A stretch of 64,000 nucleotides of DNA from NCBI RefSeq assembly GCF_000090795.2, contig NW_003546440.1, positions 108,984 to 172,983 of the forward strand, in the 5' to 3' direction. A program made the position numbers and the translations under genes. Shown here one piece after another: positions 41,604-51,650 of the stretch. The notes under the pieces were generated by a model, which was not told the DNA's origin, did no database searches, and was given only the letters and a program-made list of their open reading frames with translations. Position 1 is the stretch's first letter, and every line of letters starts with the position of its first letter. Source of the stretch: Amphimedon queenslandica (taxonomy: Eukaryota > Porifera > Demospongiae > Haplosclerida > Niphatidae).

Positions 41604-42519
41604 TTCATGGGTTTGCTAAGCAACCATCAGTAGTTTTTGAAGTAGATATTATGTGCTGTTTATATGCTGCTATAACTTCAAATTTTCATTAGTATTATTA
41701 AGGACTTTGTGCTGCTAACATTATAGTTTTGTTATTGCTACTATATATAATTTAATGATTATTAGTAAGTATGATTATTATGCTGACATTAAGCTTTGTG
41801 TATCTAAATAAAATTTATTAAAAACAATAGTGTCTAGTTCTTTTTAAGGCTATAAAAGAGCTTCAATAATACTGAAAATTTAATAATTTTTTCCCTGCTA
41901 ATAACTCCACTATTCATCCACTCTGATCATTATGTGAGACAAGTCCAAAAAATTTTTATGAGAAATTCTTTTAATGTAGCACCAACCCTCCAACCTTCTA
42001 GTCAACGTTCACTCCAGTCCAGAAAATGTAAATGAGATGATTTTATAACAGCCAAAATCTCAGTAGAAAATTCTACTCTTGCCCAGCACGAAGCTATCTA
42101 ATAATTATATCTGTAATCATATTATGGGGCTAGCAGTCTAGCACACCCATGATTAATCTATAGATCATGCATATGCACGCGCGGGCGCCGACGCGGATAG
42201 TCAGCCCCTCCCATCTATGATCTGATCGATCGATAATAGAGCTAGAGAATGCAAAAATTAATTAAAGGCGAGGAGTGGGTGGAGCATACACGCCCATTCA
42301 TTAAAATCGAAAATTGTATACTTACCCACGTGTAATCATCACGTGTGGATAAGTACCAATAAGGATAGCTCTAAAATCAGGACAGTAGCATCAGCCCCAC
42401 AATAAAAATTTATATTACTGGACCTCTGAAATAGGGATGCTTCCATAATCAGGACTATGATTGAGTCCCAAGGTGTCTGGAATAGACAGGTTTAAATGTA
42501 GTTTAATAAGTAAGCTTTT
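41604..42519. other. Partial fourth avidin unit and duplicated flank
   Basis: Contains the diverged partial unit to about 42240, then sequence (gagtgggtggagcat, tacccacgtgtaatc) matching 35600-35680, then copy 3 of the gaatagacaggtt repeat at 42345-42496. No gene was found. Confidence 0.6.
42345..42496. repeat. Dispersed repeat, 'aggacac / gaatagacaggtt' family, copy 3
   Basis: Contains aatcaggacagtagcatcag, tgagtcccaaggtgtctgg and aatagacaggttt. Confidence 0.75.
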
Positions 42520-42881
42520 CAGGGGCGTAGCTGGGAAGGAAATGATGACTGAGGGGCCCAGAGATAAATGGTGTGAAGCGCATCGAAAATTTGGCCACAT
42601 CCCTTTTTAGCGCTCACATAGTGCACTAAAATAGCATTTTGCATATTTTAAAGCATCAAAATCTTACATTTTCAACAATGATTAATATAAAATGAATGTT
42701 TTGTTTCTGCCTACTTTTCATTTCTTGTACATTTACTGCTGTGCAATGTATTGTACATGATTACAAGGTGGTTAATTTATATTACTAGGTGGTAGGTAAT
42801 AAAACAAACAATGAATATTATTATCTACAACAATTGATGGGGGGCCCAGGCCCCTGTAGGCCCCCCTCAGATACGCCCCTG
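42520..42881. mobile_element. Non-autonomous hAT-type element with 8-bp target duplication
   Basis: Starts CAGGGGCGTAGCTG and ends with the near-complement CAGATACGCCCCTG (one mismatch in 14). It is flanked by perfect 8-bp direct repeats AAGCTTTT at 42512-42519 and 42882-42889, the length typical of hAT transposons. 362 nt and non-coding. Confidence 0.85.
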
Positions 42882-42942
42882 AAGCTTTTCTGCTAACTCA
42901 ACTAAATTTGTCTAATACTGTAATTAACTGTATATTTACATG

Positions 42943-43652
42943 CATAATCTAATCTTTCATTATGCTCAGACTAGCATTGTGATTGTAGAGTCAGCAACCT
43001 ACTATCGCACACCATCGATATTCGAACACTTTTCTCACAGTTTGCTGATCAGAAGCCAGTGGCTATAATTTTATCTTGTAGATCAGATGTTCCTCTACAG
43101 CTGTAGCAACTNNNNNNNNNNNNNNNNNNNNNNNNNNNNNNNNNNNNNNNNNNNNNNNNNNNNNNNNNNNNNNNNNNNNNNNNNNNNNNNNNNNNNNNNN
43201 NNNNNNNNNNNNNNNNNNNNNNNNNNNNNNNNNNNNNNNNNNNNNNNNNNNNNNNNNNNNNNNNNNNNNNNNNNNNNNNNNNNNNNNNNNNNNNNNNNNN
43301 NNNNNNNNNNNNNNNNNNNNNNNNNNNNNNNNNNNNNNNNNNNNNNNNNNNNNNNNNNNNNNNNNNNNNNNNNNNNNNNNNNNNNNNNNNNNNNNNNNNN
43401 NNNNNNNNNNNNNNNNNNNNNNNNNNNNNNNNNNNNNNNNNNNNNNNAAATTATTATAAAAACACAGCAAGGACGGATCTCTATGAAAGTTGCTACAGCT
43501 GTAGAGGAACATCTGATCTACAAGATAAAATTATAGCCACTGGATTCTGATTACTGAACTGTGAGAAAAAGTGTTCGAATATCGATGGTGTGCGATAGTA
43601 GGTTACTGACTCTACAGTCACAATGCTAGTCTGAGCATAATGAAAGATTAGA
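42943..43652. repeat. Inverted repeat of about 165-nt arms around an assembly gap
   Basis: Left arm about 42943-43111 and right arm about 43486-43652 are reverse complements with few mismatches (for example gatcagatgttcctctacag against ctgtagaggaacatctgatc). The centre is the N run 43112-43447. This is either a foldback element or a scaffolding artefact. Confidence 0.8.
43112..43447. other. Assembly gap (N run, 336 nt)
   Basis: Unresolved bases at the centre of the inverted repeat 42943-43652. Confidence 0.99.
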
Positions 43653-43742
43653 TTATTCATACAGCCTATATTCATGAACTTGTTTATCAATATTATTGTT
43701 CCACCCACTTTACTGATTGGGAAAGAACTTGGGGAAAGAACA

Positions 43743-45089
43743 ATGGAGGCTGAAAATCCTGCATACAGCAATGAAGTGGAAGTTCCTGATGATAAGGCCA
43801 TATATCCAATGGAGCTTGATGATGCAAGTGGCTTTGATTTCCAGAGAAAAATAGCATCAGTTCCTTCAGAGAAAACAAATATTGTCATCATAATTGCATT
43901 GGTGGTGATAATATTTCTCTTGATAATCCTACTTGGTGTTTGTGGAGCTACTGCCCATTATGTATACAGTACTACTCCAGCTTCAACTGACTGCACTACT
44001 AGCACTGCAGCAACTTCCTCTCCTGTTCAATCAGGGTCTGGGAATAACTCTTCTGATCAAGACCGGCTCAATCGCCACAATGAATTGGTTTCCGCAATAC
44101 AAAATGTCACTGATTTGGTTAACTCTCAGTTGATGTATACTGCTAGTAATGGTGACTATATTGGTCAGCTAATGAACTCAACAACTCAAAGTCTAGCAAG
44201 TATAGTCAACACGCTCTCAAACCTTGGTGACACTGGTACCTCTACTGCTGGTGTTGTTGACAACATATTGCTAGTTGTCAATAACATATTGACCATACAG
44301 AATGGCTCCCAGCTATTCAACACGTTCAAACATATATCATGCAGTGATGTCTACAATGCTCTCCCTAACAGTCCTTCAGGTTACTATCATCTTAATAGCA
44401 AAACTGTGTACTGCAATATGGATCAGCTTTGCAATGTAACAGGAGGCTGGACAAGGCTGGGTTACTTTGATATGACAGATGCTACCACTAGTTGTCCCTC
44501 TGGATTTCAGCTTTATCAGCAATCTGGGGTCAGAGCTTGTGGTAGACCTGGTACCACTGCAAGTTGTGTTTCTCAAGGGCTTGACCCAAATGGTATCAGC
44601 TATTCTCAAATATGCGGACGGGTCATTGGTTACCAGTATGCCACATCTGATGCTTTTCATGGAGGAGGCTCCCTTGATAGCTACTATGTTGAGGGAGTCA
44701 GTATAACCTATGGGTCACCTCGTACACATGTATGGTCACTGGCTGCTGGGCCAAGAGATACATTTGCAAGTGGTGGAGGCTATGATTGTCCATGCAATAC
44801 AGGGAGCCCTCAGCCAGTTCCATCTTTTGTTGGTAGCAATTATTTTTGTGAATCGGGTAATCCTAATCAAGGCATTGGGGGTTATATGTATCTAAATGAT
44901 CCACTATGGGATGGACAGGGATGCGGTACTATGGAGCAAGCTTGCTGTGCAGCCCCAGGCCTACCATGGTTCTATAGGAACTTTGGTAATGTGAATATCA
45001 CTGACAGCGTCGAGTTAAGAGTCTGTGGAGATCAGTCTCCAGGTAATGAAGACACTCCTATAAGCTTCTATGAGATATACGTTAAATAA
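43743..45089 (+). CDS. Type II membrane protein with Cys-rich GGWTR ectodomain, copy 1
   Basis: Single exon, 448 residues from the Met at 43743, which aligns with the start of the paralogue at 45702; an upstream in-frame Met at 43674 would only add unrelated residues. A cytosolic tail (about 45 residues) with YPMELDDAS is followed by a transmembrane segment at about residues 46-72 (IVIIIALVVIIFLLIILLG). Next come a Ser/Thr-rich stretch, a helical stalk with N-x-S/T sites (VNSQLMYTASNGD), and a C-terminal domain of about 230 residues. The domain begins CSDVYNALPNSPSGYYHLN, then VYCNM, GGWTRLGYFDM, PRTHVWSLAAGP, DPLWDGQGC and VELRVCGDQ. The first part resembles the start of fibrinogen-like domains (GYY, VYCNM, GGWT); the remainder matches a sponge/cnidarian family I know only as uncharacterised. 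Probably a cell-surface recognition protein. Confidence 0.85.
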   Translation: MEAENPAYSNEVEVPDDKAIYPMELDDASGFDFQRKIASVPSEKTNIVIIIALVVIIFLLIILLGVCGATAHYVYSTTPASTDCTTSTAATSSPVQSGSGNNSSDQDRLNRHNELVSAIQNVTDLVNSQLMYTASNGDYIGQLMNSTTQSLASIVNTLSNLGDTGTSTAGVVDNILLVVNNILTIQNGSQLFNTFKHISCSDVYNALPNSPSGYYHLNSKTVYCNMDQLCNVTGGWTRLGYFDMTDATTSCPSGFQLYQQSGVRACGRPGTTASCVSQGLDPNGISYSQICGRVIGYQYATSDAFHGGGSLDSYYVEGVSITYGSPRTHVWSLAAGPRDTFASGGGYDCPCNTGSPQPVPSFVGSNYFCESGNPNQGIGGYMYLNDPLWDGQGCGTMEQACCAAPGLPWFYRNFGNVNITDSVELRVCGDQSPGNEDTPISFYEIYVK

Positions 45090-45108
45090 CTTATAGTATA
45101 GCTAGTAC

Positions 45109-45440
45109 ATGCTATTTTTCTTATATACCCCACTGTTCCTACCTTTTCCCTACATTTCCCTATTTTTTATGCATTTTTCTATTTTCTATACATTTACCCC
45201 TATACTTTCCCTTGCTGCTATTTCTCTTATGTACCCCAGCACTGTTCCTACCTTTTCCCTACATTTCCCTATTTTTTATGCATTTTTCTATTTTTTATAC
45301 ATTTACCCCTATACTTTCCCTTGCTGCTATTTCTCTTATATACCCCAGCGCTGTTCCTACCTTTTCCCTACATTTCCCTATTTTTTATACATTTTTCTAT
45401 TTTCTATACATTTACCCCTATACTTTCCCTTGCTGTTTTT
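45109..45440. repeat. Three tandem copies of a 109-nt repeat
   Basis: Pyrimidine-rich units starting tgctatttctcttatatacc and containing ctgttcctaccttttcccta, immediately downstream of the stop at 45089. Long frames here are repeat artefacts. Confidence 0.9.
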
Positions 45441-45701
45441 TCTACTTCATTTACAACATTGCTGCTACACGTTCTTTATTATAAAAATTTTAAAGTTTTT
45501 AACTAGATTGATTGGTCATCGTTAGTATAGACAATGCAATAAATTCTTTTTTAGACATCGTGATCTGCACGAGGTATAACAAAAGTGTATTCAATCTATA
45601 AATAATGTTTAAGCTACTGTATGTTGTTTTTTATGAATTAAATTTAAATTACTCCAAACATCTCAAATTTCCACCCACTTTACTGCAAGGGAGAAGACAA
45701 A

Positions 45702-47216
45702 ATGGAGCAAGTTGGTGTTGAAAACAAAAATTTCTACGAAATGGAGCTTGATGATTCGAGTGTCAAGGGCTTTGATGTGCAGCAAAAATTAGGAGGGATG
45801 CCATCATCAAGGAAACCTCACACTATTGTATTGGTTGCTCTATTTGTGATAATATTCCTCCTAGTAGTCATACTTGCTATTGGAGCTGCTACTGCATATC
45901 AAGTATTCAATGCTCCTTCCACTTGTCCTTCTGATTCATCCTCATCAACCAGCAGTTCTAGTGTTGGTAGTCCTGATCAATACTCTCAGATAATAAGGCT
46001 CATGAACTCAATCGAGGGCAAGATCAATAGCACTCAGCGCTCACTGAATTCATCGTCAATGGCCACTTCTGGTCAATTTGCTCAGCTAACAAAGTCCCTC
46101 CAAGATGTGTCTGGCATGGTTAACTCTCAGTTAAGATATGCTGCTAATAACAGTGATGCTATTGGTGAGCTGAAGAATACTCTGTCTACTCTCAGCTCTG
46201 TCCAATTGTCTCAACTGGTTACAGCACTGCAAGATATCTCCACTATAGTGAACTCTCAGTTGATGTATGCAGTCAATAACAGTGATGCTATCAGCCAACT
46301 AACAGACTCAATGACACAGAGGCTGGTAAATATAGTTGGTACACTCTCAACTCTTAAAAGCACCAGTACCACTAGTGCAGGGGTCATCGATGACATCCTG
46401 CTATTGGTCAATGGTATATCTGCCATACAAAATGCATCTCAACTATTGAACACGCTCCAGCATATAACGTGCAAGGATATCTACATGGCCCAGCCAGATA
46501 GTCCTACTGGCTATTATCACATTAACAGTGAAACTGTGTATTGTAATATGGACAATCTTTGCAATACGACTGGAGGCTGGACAAGAATGGGTTATTTTGA
46601 TATGGGCGATTCTACAACTAGCTGTCCTTCTGGATTCCGTCAATACACTAAAGGTTCCATAAGAGCTTGTGGCAGGCCTGGTAGCTCGGCTAGTTGTGTC
46701 TCACAGCAAATCCCGCCAAACGTTCTCAGCTACTCTGAGATATGCGGTAGAGTTGTTGGCTACCAGTATGCTACAACTGATGCATTCCGTGGTGGTGGTG
46801 GTATCAATAGCTACTACGTCGAGGGAGTCAGTATAACTTATGGATCTCCTCGTACACATGTGTGGACACTAGCAGCTGGCCCAAGACAATCACACAATGA
46901 TGGTGGAGGATATAGCTGCCCCTGTAATACTGGGAGCACACAAACTGTACCATCTTTTGTTGGCAGCAATTACTATTGTGAATCTGGTAATCCCAACAAT
47001 GGCATATTTGGAACAATGTACACAAACGATCCGCTGTGGGATGGACAGGGTTGTGGTAGTATGGAGCAAGCTTGCTGTGCAGTTCCTGGTCAGCCCTGGT
47101 TCTATAGGAACTTTACTGCAAGCATCACTGACTATATTGAAATAAGAGTCTGCGGAGATCAGTCTCCAGGTAACGAAGATGTACCTATAAGTTTCTACGA
47201 GATATACGTCAAATAA
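45702..47216 (+). CDS. Type II membrane protein with Cys-rich GGWTR ectodomain, copy 2
   Basis: Single exon, 504 residues, paralogue of the gene at 43743 in tandem. A cytosolic tail with YEMELDDSS and GFDVQQK is followed by a transmembrane segment at about residues 46-70 (IVLVALFVIIFLLVVILAIG). The stalk is longer by about 50 residues because a unit (LQDVSGMVNSQLRYAANNSDAIGEL and LQDISTIVNSQLMYAVNNSD, each quoted only in part here by its ends) is present twice. The C-terminal domain carries CKDIYMAQPDSPTGYYH, GGWTRMGYFDM, PRTHVWTLAAGP, DPLWDGQGC and IEIRVCGDQ. Both genes are preceded by ccacccactttactg about 35-50 nt before the ATG, so a common 5' element is retained. The role is unknown; the layout suggests an oligomeric surface receptor or adhesion protein. 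Confidence 0.87.
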   Translation: MEQVGVENKNFYEMELDDSSVKGFDVQQKLGGMPSSRKPHTIVLVALFVIIFLLVVILAIGAATAYQVFNAPSTCPSDSSSSTSSSSVGSPDQYSQIIRLMNSIEGKINSTQRSLNSSSMATSGQFAQLTKSLQDVSGMVNSQLRYAANNSDAIGELKNTLSTLSSVQLSQLVTALQDISTIVNSQLMYAVNNSDAISQLTDSMTQRLVNIVGTLSTLKSTSTTSAGVIDDILLLVNGISAIQNASQLLNTLQHITCKDIYMAQPDSPTGYYHINSETVYCNMDNLCNTTGGWTRMGYFDMGDSTTSCPSGFRQYTKGSIRACGRPGSSASCVSQQIPPNVLSYSEICGRVVGYQYATTDAFRGGGGINSYYVEGVSITYGSPRTHVWTLAAGPRQSHNDGGGYSCPCNTGSTQTVPSFVGSNYYCESGNPNNGIFGTMYTNDPLWDGQGCGSMEQACCAVPGQPWFYRNFTASITDYIEIRVCGDQSPGNEDVPISFYEIYVK

Positions 47217-47589
47217 CTAAACATTTGATATTATAGCACAGACTTTGCTGCTTTCCCCTTTGTTATTCTTAGTTGCTAACTTTAACATTATTTTATTATG
47301 CTTATTATGCTGCTTTTTTCCCTAAAGACATTCGCCACTATTATTGTTATTGCTATTGCTATTAATGAATGTGTAATGATATTTAGTGAACATATGAGCA
47401 TTGTTATGATATGGGCACATGACAATTCTTGTGGCTATCTTAATAAGATTCATGAAAAACAATAGCTTCTACTTTAAAATACAATTTTAGTGATGACACT
47501 TCACAAGTTATAAATTGACCATTCTAATACACAATAATTAATAATAAAAAACCAAGAATTACATTAATTACCATAAGCATAAATTGCCA
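47217..47589. other. Convergent spacer after the membrane-protein genes
   Basis: AT-rich with no gene found. The last 60 nt (about 47520-47589) begin the block shared with 55020-55089 that carries the RIMOC1-like genes. Confidence 0.5.
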
Positions 47590-49925
47590 TTATTGTTTCC
47601 TTAGTTCTGCTAATAGTTCCTCTGGTCTCTCACACTGCCATGACTGCATGCTCAATGATCCTTTAGCCAGTTCTATGTATCTTGATAAGAACTTCATGCC
47701 AATACTACCAACTAACTGGATACTAGGTCTATCAGCTCCTTGAGTCACTGTATCAAGTACTTTGTATAGTTGAGGATATTGAGGTATCTCATTGCTTCCA
47801 TTGTTAGTGATACACCAGTATGATAGTTCACCACCATAAGCTAGTGCTAGCATGTGAGTGTCACTCCTTATTCCTACAATAAGGAGAAATGTCTGTTAAG
47901 TATAATTATTTCTATGCTACATGTGAGTCATTTACTAATTTTTACATTGTTTAGATTGACCTGATTCTGGCTTTAAATTTTTAAAAACTAGTAAAAGGTT
48001 AAAGCAATCCCATGGTTTTTTTTTTTCAAAAAATGGCTCCAAAATGACCACAAATTTTTATTAATTTTTTGATACATATTGATGTACTTATGCTATGTAG
48101 AAAATTTGATGTGATTCCAACTTTAATTTTTTGAGCTATGACAATTTTTTTAAATGTGCCATTTTCTGAAAAATGCCCCCGGTTTTTTCTTTCAAAAATG
48201 GCCAAAAAATTGCCACAAATTTTTATTACATTTTCTGATATGTATTGATGTATTTATACTATGTAGAAAGTTTGAGCTGCCCCCGACAAATAATTTTTGA
48301 GTTATGAGCTAATTATTTTTTTAAACCAACCAATTTTTGGAAAAGAGCAAAGGCTATAGCCCATGCTTATTTCCAAAAAATGACAACCAATTTTTTATCT
48401 CATTTTTTGATACACATTGATATACATATGCTATGCAAAATTTGGAATTACAATCATATAATTAGCATTAATGAACAAACAAAATTACCTTGACTTAATA
48501 GCTCCACTATTCTTTGATCATTAGTAGTGTATTCATTAGTTGATGCAGTGAGAGGAGTCCTAACCTCAAACACCATCATCAAGTGAAGCACACCAACATA
48601 ACAGCACTGCACATAATTAAAGGAATAAAGAAACAATTATTTTAATTCAAAAATTAAACTAACAAAAATTACGACTACTATGACCATGGCTGGAGCCACT
48701 GGTATGGCCAGTAAGGTTTTGACCGTATCACTTTTTCATGCAAAAAATTTATAGGCGTGGCCGTCTTGATTAATTAATGTTTATTAATAAATTTAAGTAG
48801 GTAGCTATACAGTCTGCAGACTACAAGACCATAGACTGTAGCTTCCTATAGCTGTAAATTTTGAACTTTGTTACGATTATGCTGCATTCTTTCTCTTTTT
48901 TAATTTTTTGATATTGTTAAATTATTATTTGGTGAATTCAAAATTTTGGATGAACCACTTTAAATTTTTGTAGCTCTGGCCATGACTATGACATTTAAAA
49001 ATTAAACTGCCTAACTTGATATAAGGCCTTACTTCTCTGAGCCAATTCTTATCAACAGTTTCTCTCCTAGTCTCCATATTCAATATAGTGTTTGCTAACA
49101 TGTACATCAAGGCACCAACCCTCCAATGGATACACTCCATTATATCCTCACCAAGAATACTTATTAACTGCATCAACACAAATGAGATGATACCTTAACA
49201 AAAATCTATCCAAAAATTAATTATGCAGCATCATGATTTTGCTATCAAGTTTCTTATACTACAGTGTACTTGCATTGTTATACAAACACACCAAAAATGT
49301 ATTACTTATAGTGTAATGAGTGCTGACAGTACCTGTGACTCAGTACTCCCACATAACTTCATAAAAGTTGCAAATTGATCTACACAAAACATTATAATGA
49401 GAACATTGATTAAAGTACACTAACTTAATAAAGCATTGATATCTTCCTTGACAGTTACTTGAGGGAAATCATAATCAACCAGAACACACTCTTCATAATA
49501 AGTTGAATCAAGTATTGACTACATTATTATAATACAATACATAACATAATTTAGACATAATGAATCTGGAATTGTGAGTTTTACTATGCATAAAAACGAA
49601 TTGACATAGATTTTTGTTTTTTTGATAGTGAGTTTCTAAGGGGAGCGTTGTTTACTGCACATAATTTTGGAGAGCTTGTTGATAAGCTTTGGCCTTGTTA
49701 ACTGATTCTTTCATTTCTAAGAGTCCAGTGCATATATCAATAGACATTACTGCTTTCTGAAGACACTCTTTCTTAGGAGAACCTGCATTGAAGCATTAAA
49801 AAGTATTGTAACTGAATAGTAATAATAAGGCATGTACTTTTAGCTTCTCCATTGAGTAGATAGAAGCTGACAATGTTCTTTCTGTTTGGTGGCTAGGTCA
49901 AGTAATAAGCTAATAGCTAACACCA
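47590..49925 (-). pseudogene. RIMOC1/C5orf51-like gene, decayed copy 1
   Basis: A duplicate of the intact gene at 55090-58229. The last three exons (47590-47873, 48489-48606, 49033-49167) and the two preceding small exons are intact and in phase (VGALMYMLANTI, RSDTHMLALAYGGELSYW). The 5' exons are damaged. In exon 1 (about 49817-49925) a 4-nt insertion (taga duplicated) shifts the frame after CQLL. At the end of exon 2 one base of the caggtaaac donor region is missing, so using the GT shifts the frame and reading through gives a stop. I therefore call it a pseudogene, though a protein from an internal start cannot be excluded. Confidence 0.75.
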
Positions 49926-50313
49926 TTCTTCTTCATGCAAATGAACCACACTTCCTATTATAAAGCGGTACATGCAGGAGTATATGGCACGCCTGAGGGC
50001 ACGCCCTTTGTAACAAAATTCCCAAGTCTATGCTGTATCTATGGTCTATGATGTAGTGCTGGGCGATATTGGAAATTTTGAAACATAGATTATATATGTT
50101 TGAAACAATGCAATATGATACGATATTGCCTAAAAAGGCCAGATATCAATATTTTTTCTCGATAAGTTATTAAGCCACACTGATTAACAATAGGTATTTA
50201 TAAATGCCTGTAGGTTTATAGTTTATTGCAAGTAGGTGTAGGTACTTATATATGAGGTAGCTCTATATAAAAAGGCAGGTAGGTATCGAACAAATGCTGA
50301 GGGTAAATGTAAG
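49926..50313. other. Intergenic sequence upstream of decayed RIMOC1 copy
   Basis: No gene recognised. AT-rich sequence, ending in the left 8-bp target duplication AATGTAAG (50306-50313) of the hAT element. Confidence 0.5.
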
Positions 50314-50862
50314 CATAGGGGTAGGAACAGGGGTGGCAGGAGGGGCTTAAGCCCCCCCAACTTTCATTGAAGGGGGGCTTAGCCCCTCCAACTTTAAGTG
50401 ATGTACATGTATTACTATTATCAACACTATAGACTTTAGTTTAGGTAATCCTTATATGTGTGCATATTGTGTGATGATTCGTTTCATAAAACAATTAATG
50501 CACTAGCTTAACTTCTAAGAACACACTTTTATTAGTTTTTTCAGGCTTCTACTTCTTTATTTAACAACTCTGTTAACATCAGCTTCAGCTGAGCATACAT
50601 TTTCGACGTTAAGGAGATTAAAAACTACTTGTGCTCCACAATGTCACAAGAGCGTCTTAATCATGTAGTTATTTTGCATACACACAAAGAATTTACAGAT
50701 GATTTACACATTGAGGACATTGCAAAGGAATTTGTTACATTTAATGAGCATGGACGCCAATATTTTGGACAGTATTAATTTCAGTACATGCTATGTATTA
50801 ATGATCAATTGTAAAAATAATACCTTAGCCCCCCCAACTTTTAGTTTGTTCCTACCCCTATG
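50314..50862 (+). mobile_element. hAT transposon remnant with perfect TIRs and 8-bp target duplication
   Basis: Starts CATAGGGGTAGGAACA and ends with its exact reverse complement (16 nt). Flanked by AATGTAAG at 50306-50313 and 50863-50870. Inside, plus-strand sequence at about 50555-50780 encodes the C-terminal hAT dimerisation segment of a transposase (SAEHTFSTLRRLK, then TMSQERLNH), with a one-base frameshift between the two parts and the rest of the transposase missing. 549 nt, a deletion derivative unable to move itself. Confidence 0.88.
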
Positions 50863-50960
50863 AATGTAAGTGTTGGCATATTTATGTATTTGCTGAAGGA
50901 ATATAATATATCATGAAGGTATATAATATATATTCCCTCTGAAATATACCGGTACATATG

Positions 50961-51148
50961 CAGGCACGTAGCCAGGGGGGATGATTGGGATGACATGTCA
51001 CCCCCTTTTGAATTAGTACCTTTGTTTGTTTGCTTAAATCAAACATGTATTTTGGTATTTCATGTGCATCCAGGCCTACTTGTCACCCCCCATTTTATGT
51101 AACTCATACTTCGGCACCCCCCTTTTTGTAACCCTGGCTACGGGCCTG
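50961..51148. mobile_element. Short element with CAGGC-CGTAGCCAGG terminal inverted repeats
   Basis: Starts CAGGCACGTAGCCAGGG and ends with the near complement of CAGGCCCGTAGCCAGGG (one mismatch). Non-coding, 188 nt. The flanks share ATATG (50956-50960 and 51149-51153), a 5-nt rather than 8-nt match. Confidence 0.65.
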
Positions 51149-51343
51149 ATATGCTGGTAGATATATGCTTATTGTGTATGTACGGTTGTATACATAAAAG
51201 CAGTTCATTTTAGAAATTATATACTCTTGTATTTTCTTACAGTTTTGACTCATTTGGCGCCCCATAGTATGCACAGACAGACCATAGATTATAGTAATCA
51301 TAGATAATATCTATGGGCGAGCTCAGGCTCGCCCCAATTATCA

Positions 51344-51437
51344 TTTCGTGATGTTTTACTATCATTTGTGGTTGAAAGCCCATAGAGGTACCTAGAACGG
51401 GCTTTTCAACCACAAATGATAGTAAAGCATCACGAAA
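51344..51437. repeat. Hairpin with arms of about 38 nt
   Basis: tttcgtgatgttttactatc at 51344 is answered by gatagtaaagcatcacgaaa ending at 51437; the arms continue through ttgaaagccc and gggcttttcaa around a loop of about 17 nt. A smaller GC hairpin (gggcgag...ctcgccc) sits just to the left. Confidence 0.85.
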
Positions 51438-51650
51438 GATTCACAAAAGTAGTAAATAAAATAGCTAACCTCAAAGACCAATCTTTTAGCAACAAAGTGA
51501 GCCTTTGTATAGAGTCTGGTATACCTTAGATGAAGAGTTACAGTCCCACGAAAAACGAGAGTTGTACATGGCGTCATGTTCGCGGCAAACAAGGATCGAC
51601 GGCCCGATCGAACTGTGAAAAGTGGCGCACGTGATCCAGTTTCCAATCCT

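Larger units (their letters stand above)
37451..42240 (+). repeat. Tandem array of about 1.4-kb avidin-gene units (three full, one partial)
   Basis: Unit boundaries taken at the taagga(c/g)ttt motif: 37451-38871, 38872-40286, 40287-41699, and a partial diverged unit 41700 to about 42240 that has the promoter-like flank but no gene. Periods are 1421, 1415 and 1413 nt. Coding exons, introns and flanks are all conserved between units. Confidence 0.9.

Noticed and set aside
43674-43742. Upstream Met at 43674 as start of membrane-protein copy 1
   Set aside because: The extra 23 residues have no match in the paralogue at 45702, whose start aligns with the Met at 43743, and the conserved ccacccactttactg element would fall inside the coding region.
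45109-45525. 138-codon frame rich in Phe, Tyr and Leu
   Set aside because: Translation of three 109-nt tandem repeats after the stop of the membrane-protein gene; periodic at the DNA level with no independent coding support.
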